DNA from: CAZEER01 sp964511215
Lineage (GTDB): Bacteria; Fidelibacterota; Marinisomatia; Marinisomatales; UBA1611
Length of the DNA: 64,000 nucleotides
Assembly: GCA_964511215.1 (NCBI GenBank)
Contig: CAZEER010000002.1
Location: 11,940-75,939 of the forward strand
Reading direction: 5' to 3'
Part shown: in pieces, positions 34,396 to 41,464 of the stretch
How positions within the stretch are numbered: the first letter of the stretch is position 1
Layout: every line of letters starts with the position of its first letter
Position numbers and translations under genes: made by a program
Notes under the pieces: model-generated
What the model was told of the DNA's origin: nothing
Database searches by the model: none
Seen by the model: the letters and a program-made list of their open reading frames with translations, nothing else

Positions 34396-35205
34396 ATGCT
34401 GGATGTGAAGAAATCGATTGAAGAAGTATTAAAAAAAATAGGTATAGAAGAAGGTGATATTGTTCTTATACATTCAGATTCTACGGCAATTAAGAAAATT
34501 ACTGGTTTACAGTGGGCAAGAGTATTGAATTTAATTAATGATTGTTTTATAAATATGATAGGGGAGAGTGGAACACTTATAGTACCAACATTTAATTGGG
34601 ATTTCTGTAAGGGCAAGACTTATTCTCACAAAACAACTCCATCTCAAGTAGGGATGTTTTCCAATTATGTGCTTTTTAATAAAAATTCCATACGTTCTTT
34701 GCATCCAATATATTCATTTGCTGGTATTGGGCCGGCAGCAAAAGATATTTTTTCAAATATTTCAAAGTCATCTTATGGGAAAAATTCTGTTTTTCATAAA
34801 CTTCATCAAAAGAATGCGAAAATCATTTCATTTTGTATTGATCCCAATATTATGGGTAGGGGTTATACAACCACCTTTATACATTATGTTGAGCAAATGA
34901 AATCGATTGATTATCGGTTCATAAAGCATTTTAGTGGCACGGTTAATCTGGGTGATATAGAATATGATGACATTTTTGATTTATATGTTCGTTTTAAAGA
35001 TGATCCTGTGGAACTTGACGGGAAGAAGATTCTCCACCAATTGCTAAATACCAGAAAATTAAAAAGAGAATTTATTGATGATATATATCCCGTAAGTCAG
35101 ATTAGCTGTAATGACTTATATGATGAGATAATGAAAATGCTTTATGAAGCTCCATATTCATTACTTCAAAATCCACCTAAAAAATCTCAAAGGAGTGTGA
35201 ACTGA
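34396..35205 (+). CDS. AAC(3)-fold N-acyltransferase, probably sugar-acylating
   Basis: Protein of 269 aa of the aminoglycoside 3-N-acetyltransferase fold. Seen: GDIVLIHSDSTAI, GTLIVPTFNWDF, PSQVGMFSNYVL, SLHPIYSFAGIGPAAKDI (the family HP...A.GP motif), SSYGKNSVFHKLHQ and FIHYVEQ. Members of this fold in glycan clusters acylate sugar amines; antibiotic resistance is unlikely here. Last gene of the ACP/ligase cassette, so it may take its acyl group from the ACP. Ends 2 nt before a G+C-richer gene. Confidence 0.78.
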   Translation: MLDVKKSIEEVLKKIGIEEGDIVLIHSDSTAIKKITGLQWARVLNLINDCFINMIGESGTLIVPTFNWDFCKGKTYSHKTTPSQVGMFSNYVLFNKNSIRSLHPIYSFAGIGPAAKDIFSNISKSSYGKNSVFHKLHQKNAKIISFCIDPNIMGRGYTTTFIHYVEQMKSIDYRFIKHFSGTVNLGDIEYDDIFDLYVRFKDDPVELDGKKILHQLLNTRKLKREFIDDIYPVSQISCNDLYDEIMKMLYEAPYSLLQNPPKKSQRSVN

Positions 35206-35207
35206 TT

Positions 35208-36380
35208 ATGAATCTAATTTTGGAAGAATGTCGGGTATGTAAAGGCCAAAAAACCTACAAGCATTCCCTGACATCCTCTCTTCCCGTTTATATATGGCCA
35301 TTGCCACAAGCTAAGGAGAATCTATTTCTTGATGCTGGTCTGTTCATCTGTGATGATTGTAGCCATGTTCAGTTGCAGTCGCTAGATGATACCTTGATTA
35401 ATTCCTTCTATGAAGATGAATATTTCGTTCTTGAAGATAATGTCCTAGATCTAGATAGAGTCGACTTGCTTATTTCGGTATTCGGAAAAGAAATGTTGGA
35501 AGGCGCTAAATTTCTTGATATAGGTGGGGGCAACAATCCCTTTGCCGAACCACTGAGTGTCCGAGGGGTTAGCTCTGAAAGCTGGGTTGTGGATATTAAT
35601 CCCAAACCCTCTGCTGCCGAAAAAGCGACCCAAATTGTTACCGGGCGGTTCGAGGATGTGCCCTTACCAAATGGATATTTCAATTTTGTTACCTCTTTTT
35701 TATCTATGGAGCATTTCAATTATCCTCCAGCGGTGGTTGCACGGATGGCGGAGGTTTTGCAGCCCGGTGGTCTAGCGGTGATCGAAGTGCCCAATCTTAC
35801 AGGATTGATAGACTTAATTCCGCATTATCTGGTCTTCCACCAGCATGTCAGCATTTTTTCTATCGGCGCACTTGACAGTCTATTCAGTCTTCACGGGTTT
35901 CGGCGTCAGACTATTCTTCGGGAAGACCATTCGATCATGGTGGCCTATGAAAATGTACACGCTCCCAGAAAACTATGTGTTCCTACCATTGACCCAAAAG
36001 CAGAACTAGACAGGTTTCGTTCTCGCATGCGACAAATTGACGAGGATCTCAAGAAATTGAACTTTACCTCAAAATTGGGTGGTCTTGGTCTTTATAGTGC
36101 CGGTGGCAGTAGCAGCTTGTTTCTCGCTAATTTTCCTTGGCTGAGGGAATATCTGTCATTGGTATTCGATAGGGATGAGCGTAAGCAGGGTCGAATAGTC
36201 CCTGGAACAGATTTGGTTATTCTACCTCCGGAAAAAATAAAATCATCTGGTATAGATAAACTCCTGTTTATTGATTCTGCCATTTACGATAATGTGGCTC
36301 CGGGCTTATCCATTGATTGCGTCAATCTTTCCCCTTATCTAGTAGCTTCCGTTGATCATAGAAAGGGAAACTCACATTAA
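35208..36380 (+). CDS. Zn-finger class I methyltransferase (3), G+C-rich and foreign-looking
   Basis: Protein of 390 aa with the same three-part plan as 8363 and 10770: CRVC near residue 9 and CDDC near residue 49 (zinc domain), SAM motif I FLDIGGGNNPFAEP, LQPGGLAVIEVPN, and the C-terminal SAGGSSSLFLAN plus FDRDERKQGR module. Base composition differs sharply from the neighbours: 33 of the 60 bases at 35521-35580 are G or C, against near 30% on both sides. Likely acquired separately and inserted after the AAC(3)-type gene. Methylates a sugar or its precursor. Confidence 0.82.
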   Translation: MNLILEECRVCKGQKTYKHSLTSSLPVYIWPLPQAKENLFLDAGLFICDDCSHVQLQSLDDTLINSFYEDEYFVLEDNVLDLDRVDLLISVFGKEMLEGAKFLDIGGGNNPFAEPLSVRGVSSESWVVDINPKPSAAEKATQIVTGRFEDVPLPNGYFNFVTSFLSMEHFNYPPAVVARMAEVLQPGGLAVIEVPNLTGLIDLIPHYLVFHQHVSIFSIGALDSLFSLHGFRRQTILREDHSIMVAYENVHAPRKLCVPTIDPKAELDRFRSRMRQIDEDLKKLNFTSKLGGLGLYSAGGSSSLFLANFPWLREYLSLVFDRDERKQGRIVPGTDLVILPPEKIKSSGIDKLLFIDSAIYDNVAPGLSIDCVNLSPYLVASVDHRKGNSH

Positions 36381-36395
36381 TTAGAATGATATAAC

Positions 36396-36506
36396 ATGAT
36401 CAGATTTTTAAGTGAATCCATTTTAGCTATGAATAAATGTGTTATAATTAATTCAGATGAAATGTTACATGAAAGATTAATACAGGAAATAAACATAATT
36501 TTATAA
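36396..36506 (+). other. Possible 36-codon reading frame in 137-nt gap
   Basis: An ATG-initiated frame of 36 residues (MIRFLSESILAMNK at the start) ends just before the ribosome site of the next gene. No ribosome site of its own and no recognisable family. It may be chance or the beginning of a lost gene. Confidence 0.15.
36440..36448 (+). promoter_or_regulatory. possible extended -10 promoter (TGTTATAAT)
   Basis: TG-N-TATAAT, the extended -10 pattern, lies 70 nt before the methyltransferase ATG at 36518 in the longest gap of this part (137 nt). No clear -35 is seen, as is permitted for extended -10 promoters. It stands between a G+C-rich and an AT-rich gene, where a fresh promoter could be needed after insertion. 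Confidence 0.35.
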
Positions 36507-36517
36507 AGGAGAATATC

Positions 36518-37183
36518 ATGACAAAGGAATATTTGTATAATCGTTTTGAACTTACTGAAGAATATAAAAATGACATTATAGAAATGCTTCGTTATAATAC
36601 CAATGTAGAAATTGGTGGTCATAGGATCTTTGATGGCCAGAGAACGCACCTGATGCAAAGTCCATGGGAACTTGCTGATTTTATTTTTGAATTGAAAAAG
36701 CATGAAATAAATACAGGACATAAATTAAGTTCATTCTTAGAAGTTGGATTTTCATCAGGCATAAACAATTCGGTACTAAATAAGTTTTTTAATTTTAAGC
36801 ATATAGTTGGTTTAGATTATTTTGCATCATCAATTAATGCAGATTGTCTTCTCGGGAATATGATTTATAAAAACCTTACTTTAATCTGTGGTAATACTCA
36901 ATCAAGTTATGTAATAGATTTAGCAAATAAGCTTGGTCCTTACGATTTAATATTTATTGATGCTGAACACACGTACGAAGGTATTAAAGCGGATTTCAAC
37001 AATTATTTACCAATGCTATCGGATAATGGAGTAATAGGATTTCATGATGTAGAATGTCCTGATTGGCCAGGAATAAATAAATTTTGGAATGAGCTCGAAA
37101 GCACCAATAAATACAATATGAAAAAATTTGTAAAAAAGGGGTTTCTATTACAATACGGTATAGGAATGCTAACGGAAAAATGA
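36518..37183 (+). CDS. Class I SAM methyltransferase, Methyltransf_24-like
   Basis: Protein of 221 aa. Seen: LRYNTNVEIGGHRIFDGQ, motif I FLEVGFSSGINNSV, LICGNTQSSYVI, and the family signature FIDAEHTYEGIKADF followed by VIGFHDVECPDWPGI. These match small O-/N-methyltransferases often found in glycan loci (Methyltransf_24, near cephalosporin hydroxylases). ATG preceded by AAAGGAG. AT-rich like the main island, although both adjacent genes (35208 and 37303) are G+C-richer. Confidence 0.78.
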   Translation: MTKEYLYNRFELTEEYKNDIIEMLRYNTNVEIGGHRIFDGQRTHLMQSPWELADFIFELKKHEINTGHKLSSFLEVGFSSGINNSVLNKFFNFKHIVGLDYFASSINADCLLGNMIYKNLTLICGNTQSSYVIDLANKLGPYDLIFIDAEHTYEGIKADFNNYLPMLSDNGVIGFHDVECPDWPGINKFWNELESTNKYNMKKFVKKGFLLQYGIGMLTEK

Positions 37184-37302
37184 TTTATGCATAGCCAACT
37201 AGGTAAACATCATATTTGAATTAAAATAATTTCTAAAGAAATACTTTCTCTAGGAGAAAATATTGCAAAAAATTTCATACTGAAACCAATTACGAGGAAC
37301 CA

Positions 37303-38622
37303 ATTACTATAAAACAGTCTAATTTCAATGATATAGGAAAGACGCTTCATTCATGGGCCCAAGATTTATTCCCCATCTGCAGGAGCATCACTGGCCCCGG
37401 GGTGAGGGAGACCTTAAAATATATTCAAGATATATTACCAGAATTAAAAATATATTCTGTTTCTTCTGGAGCTCAAGCTTTTGACTGGACTGTCCCGAAT
37501 GAGTGGATTATTCATGATGCTTTCATTGCAGATGAGTCCGGTAAAAGAATCGTCGATTATCAGAAACATAATCTGCACATTTTGGGTTACTCTGAACCGG
37601 TGGACAAGTGGCTAACATTGGATAAACTTGACTCACATTTGTTTTCACTTCCGGATCAGCCCAATGGGATTCCTTATGTAACATCCTATTATGAAAGACG
37701 ATGGGGGTTTTGCTTGACCCACAATCAACGAAAAACTCTACAACCTGGAAACTACCATGTTGTGATAAATTCAGATTTGAAACCCGGGATAATGAATTAC
37801 GGGGAGTTGATACTTCCTGGAGATTCAGTTAAGGAAGTCTTTCTTTCAACCTACATCTGCCATCCATCCATGGCCAACAATGAACTTTCCGGGCCTGTTG
37901 TAACCACAGCATTGGCGCGGTGGTTATCATCTTTAGAAAGGAGACGTTATACCTACCGAATTGTCTTCATACCTGAAACGATTGGATCTATTGTCTACCT
38001 GAGCAGAAACCTTGATCATCTGAAACAGCATGTCATTGCCGGTTTCAATATTACCTGTATTGGAGACGATCGCTGTTATTCCTACCTACCATCGCGGGAT
38101 GGCAACACGTTCTCAGATAGAGCTGCTTTGCATGTACTAATGCATATTGATCCAGAATTTAATCGTTACACCTGGTTGGATCGGGGCAGTGACGAACGCC
38201 AGTACTGTGCACCGGGGATAGATCTTCCTATTGCTACAATCATGCGTAGTAAATACGGAGAGTACCCTGAATACCATACTTCTTTGGATGATTTGAGCCT
38301 GGTAACATCATCAGGACTGGAAGGAGGTTTTACAGCGCTGAAGAAAACACTCGAGATCATAGAGAAAAATGTCTGTCCAAAAACTACAGTATTGGGAGAA
38401 CCACAGTTGGGTAAACGAGGACTTTACCCAAAGCTTAGCACCAAAACCTCTGGAGAACAAGTTCGCGCCATGATGAATCTGATTTCTTATTGTGATGGTC
38501 AGAATAGCCTTTTGGAAATTGCTGAATTGATCGAAGAACCTTTTTGGGAACTAGCCCCGATAGTGGAAAAACTGGTTGATAATGGCCTTTTATCGGTTAA
38601 TACAACCAAAGGAGAAAGTTGA
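37303..38622 (+). CDS. DUF4910-type zinc peptidase-like protein with unclear start
   Basis: Family proteins (DUF4910/DUF2172, M28-like core, C-terminal winged helix) run to about 430 aa and occur in polysaccharide clusters; function is unclear. Seen: LFPICRSITGPGVRETL (family N-terminus), VPNEWIIHDAFI, HNLHILGYSEPVD, DLKPGIMNYGEL, the zinc-site-like TYICHPSMANNELSG, and PEYHTSLDDL. The first possible common start, GTG 37402, would cut off the conserved LFPICRSITGPG. The frame is open back to 37237 without ATG, GTG or TTG; an ATT at 37303 with GAGGA upstream is the only attractive candidate. Visibly G+C-richer than the flanks. Either ATT-initiated or 5'-truncated. Confidence 0.7.
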   Translation: MTIKQSNFNDIGKTLHSWAQDLFPICRSITGPGVRETLKYIQDILPELKIYSVSSGAQAFDWTVPNEWIIHDAFIADESGKRIVDYQKHNLHILGYSEPVDKWLTLDKLDSHLFSLPDQPNGIPYVTSYYERRWGFCLTHNQRKTLQPGNYHVVINSDLKPGIMNYGELILPGDSVKEVFLSTYICHPSMANNELSGPVVTTALARWLSSLERRRYTYRIVFIPETIGSIVYLSRNLDHLKQHVIAGFNITCIGDDRCYSYLPSRDGNTFSDRAALHVLMHIDPEFNRYTWLDRGSDERQYCAPGIDLPIATIMRSKYGEYPEYHTSLDDLSLVTSSGLEGGFTALKKTLEIIEKNVCPKTTVLGEPQLGKRGLYPKLSTKTSGEQVRAMMNLISYCDGQNSLLEIAELIEEPFWELAPIVEKLVDNGLLSVNTTKGES

Positions 38623-38738
38623 TACACAGATCCACTGTTACAAAAAAAGAGTCTCTGGTGTTCTACCGTTTGCATTACGAGAAGATGAAAAAGGGTGATA
38701 TGTTGATTGCAAAGAACTTGTGCATTGTTCGTCAGGAG
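38619..38738 (+). pseudogene. Relic of NeuB/PseI-type synthase, SAF-domain fragment
   Basis: Between two intact genes a 40-codon stretch without a proper start reads KKESLVFYRLHYEKMKKGD then MLIAKNLCIVRQ. It aligns with the start of the SAF domain of the PseI in this window (KNSLQFRRSLYISEDIKNG then ELLNEKNLRIIRPG): shared K-SL-F-R, K-G and KNL-I-R in order with equal spacing. The rest of the gene is absent on both sides. G+C is raised as in the peptidase gene just upstream, so both seem to have come in together and the synthase was lost. Confidence 0.6.
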
Positions 38739-38776
38739 CCGCTATTATCACTCATAATTTTAGGATTACTACAGTT

Positions 38777-39676
38777 TTGAAAATCCTAATTACTGGTTCC
38801 AATGGAATGCTCGGAAGTACGCTATGCTATTATTATCATAATAAATATGATATTTTTGCATTTCATAGGGATAATGTTTTTTATTCATTAGGAAAAGATT
38901 ACAGTATTGATTTGACTAATTTTTCTAAAGTAGATCAATACCTTGATCAAATAGAACCGGATGTAATTATTCACTGTGCAGGTCTAACAAACGTTGATAA
39001 ATGTGAAATTAGTCCTAAAGTTTCTTTTGATGTTAATGTCAGAATTACTGAAAACATTGCAAGAAAATGTTCAAATAAGACACAATTTATTTACATATCA
39101 AGTGACCAAGTTTACGGAAACTGTAAAGATAATAAAGAGAAGAATACTAAAATCCAGCCAATTAATCAGTATGGGAGATCGAAATTAGCTGGCGAAAAAA
39201 TTGTTTCAGAGTTATGTGAAAAACATATAATAATTAGAACAAATATCTTTGGTTGGAACTTTAACCCCAATAAAACTAGCTCGGCAGAATGGATTTATAA
39301 TTCTCTAAATAACAAGCAAGAGATTACTCTTTACTGTGATTATACTTTTTCTCCAATATACACTTTTAATCTAGCAGCAATAATAATAAAGCTCATAAAA
39401 ATTAGATTCTATGGTATAATTAATATCGGTTCCCCAAAACCATGTTCAAAATATGAATTTGGTATTGTTCTTGCTAGGGAATTTGGATTAGATCAATCTT
39501 TAATAAAAAAAGGTTTTGTTTCTGAAAATTCTTTTGTTGCACAAAGACCCAAAAACCTTGAGCTTAACACTGAAAAGCTTTCAGCTTTAAAAATTAGATC
39601 TCCTAACTATAATCTTTCAATAAAACATTTTTCCGCAAATAGAAGCGACGGTAAAATTTTAAAACATGTTAAATAA
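38777..39676 (+). CDS. RmlD-like dTDP-4-dehydrorhamnose reductase family protein
   Basis: SDR of 299 aa from TTG 38777, giving the family-typical KILITGSNGMLGST. An upstream GTG (38720) is rejected because its extra residues lie within the synthase relic in another frame. Seen: NAD motif TGSNGMLG, CAGLTNVDKCE, ISSDQVYGN, and the catalytic YGRSK (YxxxK), then RTNIFGWNF. Reduces a 4-keto nucleotide sugar. Partner rmlA/B/C genes are not in the window, so the substrate may be another 4-ketosugar. Confidence 0.82.
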   Translation: MKILITGSNGMLGSTLCYYYHNKYDIFAFHRDNVFYSLGKDYSIDLTNFSKVDQYLDQIEPDVIIHCAGLTNVDKCEISPKVSFDVNVRITENIARKCSNKTQFIYISSDQVYGNCKDNKEKNTKIQPINQYGRSKLAGEKIVSELCEKHIIIRTNIFGWNFNPNKTSSAEWIYNSLNNKQEITLYCDYTFSPIYTFNLAAIIIKLIKIRFYGIINIGSPKPCSKYEFGIVLAREFGLDQSLIKKGFVSENSFVAQRPKNLELNTEKLSALKIRSPNYNLSIKHFSANRSDGKILKHVK

Positions 39677-41252
39677 GATTTATAAAAGAGAAAATTTTAA
39701 AAATAGGCTTGCTGTACTTCGTGGAGCTAAAATTTTAAAAAATGAGAACAATCCTTTTTATGTTGTAGATAGCGTAAGTGCCCTTACTGATATTAATTTG
39801 AATATTGATGATAAAATTTTTTCTTCAAACCTAGTTGGATCACATCAATCAATAATTGAAGTACTACTTAGGCAAATTTTATTAAAAAATTATTCATTAT
39901 ACTGTAATAGAATTATGAGATCCATCGGGAATGGAAAGCCAGTAGTTATTCCAATACCTAAAGTTTGGCAAAATCATTTTTCTAGAAATGGTTTAGTTTT
40001 TAATAAAAATCTTTGTTTGGCATTTCTTTTTTTTATTTCGGTAAAAGATTTATTTAAAGGATTGATTCAATCTATACTTTATATAACACCTTTTAATGAT
40101 TTTGTGAGTATTAAATGCCCTTATGTGATGTTTTTTGATCAAGAAGAAAAAAATTTGCCAATTGCAGGAATCAAGAGTAAAAATAATTTAGTTTCCTGGT
40201 ATAGAAAATCAAAAATTAACAAACCTCATATTAAAAAGTTTTTAATACATGGAAAGTTTAATAAAAATTATGTTCCTCCAAATGAATTAATCGTAACTCA
40301 GTTTATTTTTCCCAGATTAAGTAGTTTCTACAAATGTTTAGTGTTTTCCTACAAAAATATTATTGCTTTTTTAACAGCGATTTTAGGGTTAATAAATGGT
40401 AATTGGTGGGCCGGGTTTCTTTATAAAGAGAGTATATTATTGAACTATCTGAGTACTGTAGAAAAAGATGAATTAGCTGAGGATTATTATTTTTCTAATT
40501 CTACGTGGTATTATAAACCTTTATGGACAAATGAGATTGAGAATAAAGGTATCTCAATCATTATGTATAATTATTCAATAAATATGGCAAAATTTTGGAG
40601 ATGGGATAAAGTAGAGCCAGATACATATGGATGTAATACAATGACTTGGAAAAACATAGTAACCTGGGATGCCAAACAGAATGAATTCTTTAAAAAATAT
40701 TGTCCCGAAGCTAAATATTATGTATTGGGTTCAATAGATTTTAAGAATTATGATGTTATTAAAATTGAAGAAAAAACAAAAAAACGCCTTGTGATTTTTG
40801 ATGTAACACCATTTAGACCATTATTTTATACTTCTTTGGGGTATGCTATTCCACCATATTATAGTGAAAAAATTAATTTAGACTTTTTATCAACATTATT
40901 ATATGTTTTTGATGATAGTAAATGGGAGATTATTTTTAAGCAAAAGAAAAAATTAATTAGTCAATGGGTTTCCCCGGGTTTTATTATAAGACAAAAAAAA
41001 TTAATATCTTCATCTGTTACTGAAGTTGATCAGAATATTTCTGCCAAAGCAATAATTGAAAATGCTAATGCTGTAATTAGTATGCCTTTTACATCAACAT
41101 CATATCAGGCGGCAGAGCTTAATATACCATCTGCTTACTTTGATGTGTCAGGAATGATTCAGATAAATAATTTTTATGGAATAACTACAATAAAAAATCA
41201 AAATGAATTGGTACAATGGAAAGATTGGTTAGATCTAAAGAATAATATTTGA
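39666..41252 (+). CDS. Putative glycosyltransferase of the surface-carbohydrate type
   Basis: Protein of 528 aa not assigned to a named family. Seen: several hydrophobic patches (AFLFFISV, IIAFLTAILGLI) that may touch the membrane, SWYRKSKI, a middle YVLGSIDF, and a C-terminal ENANAVISMPFTSTSYQAAEL like the donor-binding end of GT-B capsule enzymes. Overlaps the RmlD-like gene by 11 nt. The context and the C-terminal pattern suggest a glycosyltransferase, but catalytic residues cannot be named. Confidence 0.5.
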   Translation: MLNKIYKRENFKNRLAVLRGAKILKNENNPFYVVDSVSALTDINLNIDDKIFSSNLVGSHQSIIEVLLRQILLKNYSLYCNRIMRSIGNGKPVVIPIPKVWQNHFSRNGLVFNKNLCLAFLFFISVKDLFKGLIQSILYITPFNDFVSIKCPYVMFFDQEEKNLPIAGIKSKNNLVSWYRKSKINKPHIKKFLIHGKFNKNYVPPNELIVTQFIFPRLSSFYKCLVFSYKNIIAFLTAILGLINGNWWAGFLYKESILLNYLSTVEKDELAEDYYFSNSTWYYKPLWTNEIENKGISIIMYNYSINMAKFWRWDKVEPDTYGCNTMTWKNIVTWDAKQNEFFKKYCPEAKYYVLGSIDFKNYDVIKIEEKTKKRLVIFDVTPFRPLFYTSLGYAIPPYYSEKINLDFLSTLLYVFDDSKWEIIFKQKKKLISQWVSPGFIIRQKKLISSSVTEVDQNISAKAIIENANAVISMPFTSTSYQAAELNIPSAYFDVSGMIQINNFYGITTIKNQNELVQWKDWLDLKNNI

Positions 41253-41464
41253 AATAAATATTAATTGAATATTAACAAGACATTAATTAATAAATAAAAA
41301 ATAACAGATTCATACTTAATTTTACAAAACAAACAATATAAATTATAACACCTAACTGTTGATTAATGTTGAAAACATATGATTTATTCATTGAAAAAAA
41401 TGAGAACTATCTAAACCAATAATTTCCATAATTTTTTAACTTTTTCTGAAATCGTAATTAATAA
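41253..41464 (+). other. 212-nt AT-rich gap without a gene
   Basis: No reading frame of interest. Very AT-rich, with promoter-like sequences (TTTACA near 41321 and TTATAA-type hexamers about 17-20 nt further), none strong enough to call. It precedes the aldolase-to-KdsB block and is the longest gap before it, so a new transcription unit may start here. No stem-loop followed by a T-run was seen. Confidence 0.3.

Noticed and set aside
34396..35205. Reading the AAC(3)-fold gene as aminoglycoside resistance
   Set aside because: It stands in an ACP/ligase cassette within a glycan cluster; relatives in such clusters acylate sugar amines.
38720..38776. GTG 38720 as start of the RmlD-like gene
   Set aside because: The added 19 residues do not fit the family and overlap the synthase relic; TTG 38777 gives the canonical KILITG start.
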